Source of the DNA: Bacteroidales bacterium
Lineage (GTDB): Bacteria; Bacteroidota; Bacteroidia; Bacteroidales; UBA932
Length of the DNA stretch: 64,000 bases
Assembly (NCBI GenBank): GCA_017519865.1
Contig: JAFWRQ010000036.1
Location: 1-64,000, forward strand
Direction: 5' to 3'
How positions within the stretch are numbered: the first letter of the stretch is position 1; every line of letters starts with the position of its first letter. Positions 34,101 through 41,500 of the stretch are shown piece by piece. The translations under genes and the position numbers were made by a program. A model generated the notes under the pieces. It saw only the letters and a list, made by a program, of their open reading frames with translations, ran no database searches and had not been told where the DNA came from.

Positions 34101-34164
34101 CAAAGGCGTCGTACGAACAAAATGCGGCCATAAAAATGGCCGCAGCAAGGATGATTCTCTTCAT
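31144..34164 (-). CDS. Secreted tandem beta-helix protein (GH55/pectate-lyase-3-like) with C-terminal beta-propeller
   Basis: A 1006-residue protein with a signal peptide (1-22). Two Pectate_lyase_3-type right-handed beta-helices begin at about residues 45 (GIRADGKFDVSDALQEAV) and 370 (YGAVGDGETDDTEAIQRAI). This tandem layout is that of GH55 beta-1,3-glucanases. After residue 735 comes an SMP-30/NHL-like propeller: FATGAATDSKGNVYFCEGN, SLALDTDDNLIVIT, AYDRAGNTYVAAGQ. Residues 496-531 are a low-complexity insert rich in Pro, Ala, Gly and Met inside the second helix domain. No catalytic residue could be assigned. A polysaccharide hydrolase or lyase acting outside the cell is likely. The gene stands in no visible PUL. 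Confidence 0.78.
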   Translation of the reverse strand: MKRIILAAAIFMAAFCSYDAFAGASVYTLKFDDPKGVFFTEEEFGIRADGKFDVSDALQEAVNRIKEERGFGTLYLPEGKYRISRTIYVPGSIRIVGYGKSRPEIVLEKNTPGFDKEQTSMMWFTGGIVTDPSRVADASAGTFYSGVSNVDFRIGKGNPMAIALRTHLAQHGIVSHVSVYGGDGFACLYDAGNELEDVEFFGARYGISSGVSSPSWPIAMVDAYFEGQKEAAIISRNAGFAIVNMKVKDAPAGIICERGLADRLFLEDCAFENVGTAVTMTGEEGETNQLNILNAHCRNVPVAVSLTKAGKDFPVKDRSYRIEEFVYGLIVPEMGAEPEFGTVCKTVSEEFPSTFRKTIPALPDMSTWASVVSYGAVGDGETDDTEAIQRAIDSNKAVFFPEGWYRITNTIKLREGSVLIGLHPFSTQLILAESTPAFSGFGSPVPMVESSKGDDIFTGIGICTGGYNKRAVGMKWMASERSLLNDVKFVGGHGTMRRPAPRPAAGAAPGGAAPGGMAGFGGMMGFGMGRVSSPDNPIAVQGLDQAWDNQYWSLWITDGGGGTFKDIWSANTYAPAGIYVSDTSTPSRMYAISLEHHVRFESRWRNVENFKVYALQYEEESREGQDCVAMTMDNCRNIMFANLWFYRVVRVMVPRDYGTLLSNCRDIEIRGVKAWTQILCETAATAYDLNKNIAIYPLEFSYARVTGQEKGRRPAGKKGEAVEIGDNYRFATGAATDSKGNVYFCEGNMRKIYKWDAETEAVTLLADYPYRPLSLALDTDDNLIVITRYEGQPGLRDEKIEMIQSLPDANSDYSGWGNGMWGVVAYAIDTRSGADTMTPLSLVPTSSVRPSRVIYPSHALRAGDFLAVYDGKMPERSFLAPDGDTIVPYLFDLCRSIDLTAVTPGQKELVWIAWENPKRTYTFNVNADGSLSATGDYVKHGEYATAYDRAGNTYVAAGQVRVYDRGGRETGIFDIEERPISMEVGGKEGEYLFITTNRSFYKMPLR

Positions 34165-34183
34165 ATTGACAGTTGAGAAGGAT

Positions 34184-34999
34184 TTATCTCAATACCTGGG
34201 TGAACACGGGGTCCTGGCCATCCAGGTCAAGGACGTATACCTTGATGGTACTTGCAGCAGGTGCTGCGCCTTCGCCCCTGGGGATGTCCCTGGCCTCGAA
34301 GAGGTACTCGGTACCGCCGGTCACTGCACGTGAAGCGACGGCCTCAGCCTTGGCGCTGATCATGGGATAGGTCGACACGGCAGCATCGAAGATGGCGGAT
34401 TCAGCCTCGGAAACGGGATGAGATGCAGAGAAATCGTCATATTTCACGTAATCACCCTCGAGGAAACCGTTCTCCTTGAGGAAGCGGTCGACCTCGGCCG
34501 GCATCGCATCGATGCGGGCAGACCTGACACCATAGCCTGGCAAAACGTTGGCATTTGGGAGTTTAGCCTTGATATCCCTGCAGCTGACATCCAGTCCGCC
34601 GCTTCCGAAAGTACAGAAGGGAACGACGGTCTTGCCGCTGAAATCGACGGTCTCCAGCAGGCTGGCGATGGGAAGGGCATAAGTGCCAAACCAGATGGGA
34701 TATCCCAGGAATATGACATCGTAGGAACTGATGTCATGGGTGAGCGGACGCAACTCCGGAAGGGTGCCCTCGCTTCTCTCCTGGTTGGAGCGGGCGATGG
34801 TCTCCTGATAGCTTCCGTCATAGGGCTTCACGAGGGCTATCTCCTCGATGTCGGCGCCGAGCAGGTCGCTGAACTGCTGCGCGACCGCCTTGGTCGTGGA
34901 AGTCTGCGAATAATAAAGTACAAGTGCCTTGGGTGCCTTGCTCCCCGAGCAAGAGACGGCAAGCGCCATGATGGCAGCCAAATAAAGCAGTTTTTTCAT
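34184..34999 (-). CDS. Flavodoxin-domain lipoprotein
   Basis: A 271-residue protein whose lipobox, LAVSC, follows a short hydrophobic signal (MKKLLYLAAIMALAVSCSG). The rest up to about residue 175 is a flavodoxin-like fold: VLYYSQTSTTKAVAQQF binds the FMN phosphate, and IFLGYPIWFGTYALPIASLL and PFCTFGSGGLD contact the ring. A C-terminal tail of about 90 residues has no recognised domain. It probably carries electrons for a periplasmic or membrane-bound reductase. I start at 34999, the Met before the signal sequence. Flavodoxins anchored as lipoproteins are uncommon but known in gut Bacteroidales annotations. Confidence 0.85.
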   Translation of the reverse strand: MKKLLYLAAIMALAVSCSGSKAPKALVLYYSQTSTTKAVAQQFSDLLGADIEEIALVKPYDGSYQETIARSNQERSEGTLPELRPLTHDISSYDVIFLGYPIWFGTYALPIASLLETVDFSGKTVVPFCTFGSGGLDVSCRDIKAKLPNANVLPGYGVRSARIDAMPAEVDRFLKENGFLEGDYVKYDDFSASHPVSEAESAIFDAAVSTYPMISAKAEAVASRAVTGGTEYLFEARDIPRGEGAAPAASTIKVYVLDLDGQDPVFTQVLR

Positions 35000-35042
35000 A
35001 ATACGCGTATTTGGTGCCAATTTACGGTTTTTCTTCCTTATG

Positions 35043-36293
35043 TCAATGGCTTTCCGTTGTTTTCAGTTCCCCTTCCTCGCGATTCAGGCCGCGTGTGAGA
35101 TACATGATGCCGACGAGAAGCGCAAAGAGGACCAGCGTTCCGGCCAGGAAGGCGTAGGTCTCCATCTGGAGGAGGACGTAACTGAGCAGGTAGGCCAGCG
35201 CGACAAGGGCCGTGAGAAGCCAGGCTGAACGGTCGCGGAGGATGCCGCGGAAATAGCCGAACAAGGCCGCAACCGTCATCATGGCTGCCAACGCATAGGC
35301 CAGCGAGAAACTCATGAACTCGGAGAATGACAGCACAAGTGCATAGAAAAGCACCAGCGAGAAACCTATGACCAGATACTGGACAAGGTTGATCCTCTTC
35401 TTCCCTACCAGTTCCACAGCAAGGCCGGCGATGAAAACCAGCAGGATGACAAGGATGCCGTATTTGGCCGAGCGCATGCTCTTCTGGTACTGCGTCACGC
35501 CCTGAAGAAGGTTCACGCCGAAAGAGGTGTCATCGGGTTTGCCGCGGTTGATCTCGGACACGGACCAGCGGGCAGTGAAGCCCTCCTCCGACACCTCGCG
35601 CTCCGAAGGCAGGAAGTCACCGGTGAAGGAAGGGTCAGGGCAGTTTGAGTGCATCTTCACCTCCGTGGTTTCACCATAAGGCCTGACCATCAAGGAACTG
35701 GAGCCTTTTACGCGATAACTGAGCCTGAACGGAATGACGGCCTTTCCGTCCATCAGGGACTTGTCAAGGCCGACGGGCTCCGAAAGCGAAGCACCCGAAC
35801 CGGAATGGAAGGAATAGGACTGTTCTCCAAGCGTGATTTCCACACGGCCGTCGATGCCGCGAAGGTCGCTTATACCGACGGATATAGTCTGCCCTTTCAA
35901 TTCTTTCTCCCCATATACGGGCGGTATGACGAAATCGCCCGTGGCCACGACTTCCGCTCCGTAGACCATGATGTCATAGATGGAACGGTGGAGTATCTGC
36001 GTGGGGAGGTCGATATCATAATCCAGGGAACGGGGATAGACAACCGCCGTCTCCCGCTTCATGGACTTCTCCTGCTTCTGGTCGACGGCTTCGACGTCGT
36101 ATGAGAACTCCAGGACAGGACCGGTAAGCGTCTGGGAACGTCCCCAACTCGCCGCCACGTCTTCGCGGCTGGCGGAAGCGGCATTCTGGCGGTCCGTTAT
36201 CTGACCCTGGACCATTGCCAGGGGAATGAGCATCATCATCGCCAGCACGCCCATCAGTGCGATCTTTACCGGCAGGGAATCCAAGAGTTTCAT
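35043..36293 (-). CDS. creD: CreD-family inner membrane protein
   Basis: A 416-residue protein with an N-terminal anchor (MKLLDSLPVKIALMGVLAMM), a large periplasmic domain to about residue 275, and five closely spaced C-terminal membrane helices. The opening of the periplasmic domain, IPLAMVQGQITDRQ followed by SWGRSQTLTGPVLEF, is typical of CreD. In E. coli CreD is controlled by CreBC and influences envelope integrity and colicin resistance; no CreBC pair is seen here. It is followed downstream by the flavodoxin gene and preceded 62 bp upstream by pbpC, which also acts on the envelope. Confidence 0.9.
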   Translation of the reverse strand: MKLLDSLPVKIALMGVLAMMMLIPLAMVQGQITDRQNAASASREDVAASWGRSQTLTGPVLEFSYDVEAVDQKQEKSMKRETAVVYPRSLDYDIDLPTQILHRSIYDIMVYGAEVVATGDFVIPPVYGEKELKGQTISVGISDLRGIDGRVEITLGEQSYSFHSGSGASLSEPVGLDKSLMDGKAVIPFRLSYRVKGSSSLMVRPYGETTEVKMHSNCPDPSFTGDFLPSEREVSEEGFTARWSVSEINRGKPDDTSFGVNLLQGVTQYQKSMRSAKYGILVILLVFIAGLAVELVGKKRINLVQYLVIGFSLVLFYALVLSFSEFMSFSLAYALAAMMTVAALFGYFRGILRDRSAWLLTALVALAYLLSYVLLQMETYAFLAGTLVLFALLVGIMYLTRGLNREEGELKTTESH

Positions 36294-36355
36294 GATCTTG
36301 TCTATTGATATGTGACAAAAACCGGGAATCAACAATAATGCCAACGGGCGCTCTG

Positions 36356-38509
36356 TTACAAGCCCTTGACGGCAAAGCCCACGGAGACCGTGTTGCCTTC
36401 ACCGTCCACCACCGTAACGGTATGGTTTCCAGGATCAGGTGCGATGCGCATCTGATGTAGGATGCGGGTCTCGCCCAGGTAGGACTGGTCCAGGTGCCAG
36501 TATACGGTCGCATCGGGGTCGCGGTGTACGACGTGGAAAACGGCTCCGGGCACACTGCCGTCCAGCTGTCGCGGGAGAGTCAGCACGCTTCCGGGCTCCG
36601 GATACAGGAACTCCATCGGGGCCGTATCGCGTCCAGGGACGACCTGATACTCAGGGTGATATGCCTTGTAATACCATTCCATTGCCGGTGGCAGGCGGAA
36701 CACTCCGTCTCTATGATAGGGACACACGGCGCTCTCGGCGGCCTTAGCCGGGAGCAGTGTGCTTTCCCAATCCGGGCAGTCCGGTCCGCGAAGCATCCCG
36801 GATGCAGTACAGACATCCAGATAGACTCCCCCTTCCAGGGGCTCCTCGAACCAGTCGGCAGAAGCCGGCAAAAGGTTCAGCAGGTCGAAAAGGACAGGAC
36901 CGGCGGTCTTCGCGCCGGTCATCCCGGCGACGCCGTGACCGTCGGCATTGCCGCACCAGACGCCTATGGCGTAGTCCGGCGTGACTCCGACTGCCCATGC
37001 ATCCCTATATCCATAACTGGTTCCCGTCTTCCAGGCCGCTTTCCGGACGGAGGCAATGAGTTTCCAGTCGATCTCGTCGGGACGGTTCACTTCCTTGAGC
37101 GCCTCGAAAGTGTACCAGAGAGCTATCTTGTCTTTAAGGGGCGAGGAGGCGTCAATGCCCTCGTAACTGCGTACCATCCCGGCATATGCTGCAGTGATGT
37201 CACGCAGCGTCCCTTCGCCACCGCCCAGAATGAGCGAGAGTCCATAGTCCGAGGCGTCGCGGTTAAGTGTCGAGAGGCCGGCTTCGCGAAGGAGTTCCAG
37301 GAAGCGCGGAGCGCCATAAGAGCGCAGCATATGTACCGCGGGAACGTTCAACGAACGTGCGAGCGCCTCCGCTGCGGGAACGGCCCCGTGGAACTGGAGG
37401 TCGAAATTCTCGGGTGTGAAACCGCCGAGGTTCACCGGCGTATCGGGAATGAGCGTGCGCGGAAGGATCACTCCCTCCTGCAGGGAGGCGCAGTAAAGGA
37501 AAGGTTTGAGTATGCTTCCGGTACTGCGCGGGGCGCGGGCGATGTCGACTTCGGAACCAGCCCTGCTGCGGGCAGCGGAGGCGTTCCCCACATAGGCGAG
37601 GATCTCCCCGCTGCGAACATCCATTACGACGGCCGCCAGGTCGGCAGCCCCGCCAAGGTCGAGTTCATCCGACCAGCGGTCGGTGACGGACTCGACCTGC
37701 CTTTGCAGGGGCAGGTCTATGCTCGTCCGCGTCCTGACGCCGTGAGGCTGGCCCTCCACCCAATGCCTTGCATGGTTGGGAAGCGGGTATGGAGCATCAG
37801 GGAGGGGCTCGTCCATGGCATCCTCAAGGGTTGAAGCGTCGATATAACCACGTTTGTGGAGTTTCTCCAACAGACGGTTGCGCTTTTCCAGAAGTTTATC
37901 CCTGCCTTTCCCAGGATGTATGCTGGAAGGCGCATTGGGCAGGACTGCCAGGGTGGCCGACTCTGCCCAGGACAACTGGTCCGCCGGCCGGCCGAAGTAT
38001 CTCCAGGCAGCCGCTTCCAGCCCGACGACATTGCCCCCGAACGGGGCGTGGGAGACATACAGGGAAAGGATCCTCTTTTTGGAATACCGCAGTTCGAGCC
38101 GGGTAGCCTGCACTGCCTCTATCGCCTTCTGCCACAGGTTACGCTCCTTCCCGCGAGACAGGCGGATCACCTGCATGGTGATCGTACTGCCGCCGCTGAC
38201 CACATGTCCGGCCCGGAGGTTGCTCACAACTGCCCGGACCAGGGCGGCGGGATCGACTCCGGGATGCCAGCGGAAGTGCCTGTCCTCGAACTGGATGATG
38301 GCCGTGGCACAACGGTACGGGACCGTGTCGCAGGGCGGGAAGCGCCATTGCTGGTCGTCCGCTATGCGTGCTCCCAGCAGGCGTCCGTCACGGTCAGTAA
38401 CGACGGTCGAATAGGGTGTACCCTTGAAAAGGTCCTTCGGCAGGCAGAAGAACCAGCCTGCCAGAAGGACCGTTAAAACAATGAGTATGATTCTCTTACG
38501 CCGGGTCAT
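36356..38509 (-). CDS. pbpC: Penicillin-binding protein 1C
   Basis: A 717-residue bifunctional peptidoglycan synthase of the PBP1C type. After one membrane anchor (8-24) comes a GT51 transglycosylase, with Glu75 in IIQFEDRHFRWHPG and the GGSTITMQVIR motif. Then comes a transpeptidase, with Ser332-x-x-Lys335 in RSTGSILKPFLY and KTGTSYGYRDAWAVG. A BiPBP_C domain ends the protein (about 625-717). Its start overlaps the alpha-2-macroglobulin stop by 4 bp. The pairing is well known: PBP1C and bacterial alpha-2-macroglobulin occur together and are thought to repair and guard the wall after protease attack. Confidence 0.96.
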   Translation of the reverse strand: MTRRKRIILIVLTVLLAGWFFCLPKDLFKGTPYSTVVTDRDGRLLGARIADDQQWRFPPCDTVPYRCATAIIQFEDRHFRWHPGVDPAALVRAVVSNLRAGHVVSGGSTITMQVIRLSRGKERNLWQKAIEAVQATRLELRYSKKRILSLYVSHAPFGGNVVGLEAAAWRYFGRPADQLSWAESATLAVLPNAPSSIHPGKGRDKLLEKRNRLLEKLHKRGYIDASTLEDAMDEPLPDAPYPLPNHARHWVEGQPHGVRTRTSIDLPLQRQVESVTDRWSDELDLGGAADLAAVVMDVRSGEILAYVGNASAARSRAGSEVDIARAPRSTGSILKPFLYCASLQEGVILPRTLIPDTPVNLGGFTPENFDLQFHGAVPAAEALARSLNVPAVHMLRSYGAPRFLELLREAGLSTLNRDASDYGLSLILGGGEGTLRDITAAYAGMVRSYEGIDASSPLKDKIALWYTFEALKEVNRPDEIDWKLIASVRKAAWKTGTSYGYRDAWAVGVTPDYAIGVWCGNADGHGVAGMTGAKTAGPVLFDLLNLLPASADWFEEPLEGGVYLDVCTASGMLRGPDCPDWESTLLPAKAAESAVCPYHRDGVFRLPPAMEWYYKAYHPEYQVVPGRDTAPMEFLYPEPGSVLTLPRQLDGSVPGAVFHVVHRDPDATVYWHLDQSYLGETRILHQMRIAPDPGNHTVTVVDGEGNTVSVGFAVKGL

Positions 38510-41500
38510 CTGGTGACCGCCGCGGAGCCTGAAGCAGTGTTCGCGGCCACATGCGGGTCGTACATCGCAGAGCAGGTGACGGCGGGCAACGTATAGACGC
38601 CCTCATACGCAGCCCGGAGCTTAAGCGTGAAACTGCGGGACTTCCCGTGCGGCAGGTCGAAGAACCAGTTGCAACGGTCGTCACGGATGTCGCGGTAGTC
38701 GGCCTCGCCGTCACCTGCGCCTCCGCGGAGCCTGTCGTTGAGGATCTCCCAACCGGACGGGATGCGCTCGCTCAGCGCGAGGGACCTGTAGTCGCGGGAC
38801 GAGGGATTGGACACTTTCACTACGGCGGTGAACTCAGTGCCCTGCTTGACGGAAGCAGGATTGAGCGGTGTTCCGTCCGCATTCTGATAACTGACAGATA
38901 TCTGCAGGCCACTGGAAGCAGCTGCTACAGGGGTTGATGCCGGAGCGCGTGAGACAGTGGTAAGCGTAGCGTAGAGCAGCTCGTCCATAGTATTCTTCAC
39001 CTCGACGCGGCCGGAAACCGGCTTGGTAAATACGGACTGGGCGGAAGTGACGGCCTCGCCGCCTACTTCGGCCCGTATCGACTGTGCGTCGACCTTGGCG
39101 AACAGTCGGTCCATGGCCATGGCCGCGAAGGCGGCCTCCTGGGTGGAGTACCATCCCTTATTGATCTCGGCGGCCACCTCCTGTGCAGTCGGGACAGCAT
39201 CCTGGAGCCTTCCGACAAGGGTTTGGGCCAAGAGGATCACGGACTTGTCGCGCAGCGAGGAACCGTACGGGAAGTCTCCGGAACCCAAGTTGTCGGACAC
39301 GCCGCTGATACGGGAGATGAGTTCCTCGGCGGACTTGGACTTTCCGCCGGCAGCATACGCCGCTGCAAGCATCCAAGCCGCACGCTCGCTCAGGTCGCCC
39401 GCCTCCTTGAGGCGGTTCATCGCGCCGCTGGCGGCGTCGCCCGCGACTGCGAGGGTGTACAGTCGGTAGCACTCGTCCAGCTCGCTGAACGCAGCGTTGC
39501 CGGCCCGGCGGTATGCCTGGCTGAGGTTGGTCTGGAAGCGTTTCCAGCTGTCAATTACATCCTTCTGGACCTCGAATCCCGCAGCTGAGGCCTCGGCCAG
39601 GAACTGGCCCGCCATCGAACTCACCCAGCTGTCGGAAACGGTACCGCCGCTCCAGTACGAGAAGCCGCCGTCGCTCCGCTGGCGCGAGTAGATCTGATGG
39701 ATGATGCCCGGTAACAACTCCTTCGCCGCTGCAGCGTCAGCCTCCGACAGCTGCGGCAGCAGATGAAGGAGCGTCAGGCCGCGGGCGGACAATTGTTCGG
39801 TGCAGTTGTAAGGGTAGTTCTTCATCGTCCGGAACAGGCCGGAGGCATCCACAGCCGGGAAACCTGCCAGTTCGAGGGTGGAGCCTTCGCCGGCGTCGAA
39901 AGTGACGGACTTGCCGCCGGGAAGCATCTCCTGCCGTACGGTCACGGTCTCAGGGTTGGGGTTGACAACCTGGATATCTATGATCTCTGAAGCCTTATGG
40001 GAGGCTCCGGAAGCTTCGACGGTCACCTTGGCCGCGCCTTCCCCGACTGCCTTGAGCGAGAAACGAACGACCTGGTCCCCTGCTTCGGTAAATGTGGCTG
40101 TCGCCGTCGGGGAACCGTCCATCTGAAGGGCGCCCTCAGCCTTGACGGTGACCTTGGCGCTGCGGATATCGTCGCTCAGTGCGAAGACATTGACCGGCAG
40201 CACCACCTGCTCACCGTTACATACCTGGGCAGGCAGGGAGCTGAGTACCATAAGCGGGGATTTAACGGTTACGGTCCTATCTGCACTGCCGTATGCACCG
40301 TCGTGCCCGGCAACCACCATCACCCTCAAACTTCCGATATACATCGGGAGCGTTATCTCATGGGTGGCAGTACCCTTCTTGAGCGTGAAGGGTCCGAGGA
40401 ACCGGACGACTGGATTGAAGCGGTTATCCTTCCTTGCAGCGCGGATGTTCTCCTGATCTCCTCCGATGCTAAGCATCGGGCCTATGGGACCACCACGGAA
40501 GCCGATGACCTGGTCGTAGAGATCCCAGGTCTTAACGCCCAGCGCCTCGGTGCGGTACATTGCGTCCCAAGGCGAAGGTGTCTTGAATGCCGTGAGGTCC
40601 AGCAGGCCCTCGTCTACGACTGCAAGGGTGTATGTCATCGGCTTGCCCGACTTCTCGGACACCTGTATCTTGAAGGTCTTCTCGGGCTCGACGGTATCGG
40701 GAGCCTTTACGACCGGTTCCAGATGCGAGCCCGGATTCTCCACGCTCACCCGCCTTACGCCGTAGAGACGCAGCGGCAAGTCATTGGCAGTCACGGAGTA
40801 TGGCTGCACCAGAGTGATGTGGACGTAGAAATTCGGTGCCATTTCCGGGGTGACGGTGAAGGAATAGGCGGCATCCTTACCGCCGTCGGTCGACACCCAC
40901 TGGCGTGAAAGCACTCCGCCGGCATTTTCCAGGGACACCAGGGCCTGCCCGCCGGCAGCGGCAGGGATGAATACGGTCGCCTTTTCTCCGGCAAGGTAGC
41001 TGGCCTTGTCGGTAGAGAAGGTGAGCATGGTCAGGGCATTGGGATCTTCGCGGCCGGCCCTGCCAAGATAGCCTGGCTCATCGATGATGACCGTCCTTCC
41101 GGACACGTGTCCTCCGGCAACATCACGGACGACTACCAGGTACCTGCCCCATTCCTCGGCTTCAGCACGGAGGGTGAAAGTGGCATCCTGCGCCCCGGAG
41201 ACCAGGGTTCCGGAAGCGACCGGCCTGGCCTCACTCCCGTTTACATAGCTGTTGAGTTCGTCGGGATTGTCCTCCCACCACCAGCTCCACTGGAGCTTGA
41301 AGACGCGGTACTCGAGGTTCCTGCCGGAAAGGCGGTTACCCGCTGCGTCGACTACGGCGACCCTTACGGTATGGTCCTTGCCGGTCTCCAGATCTCCGTC
41401 GGAAGGGAATTTTACACCGACATAGGCGGGGAATGGTGAATACGGAAGCGTCTGGGTTGTGAAACTCTCGTCACCGCCGCTTTCCTCGACCGAGGTTACG

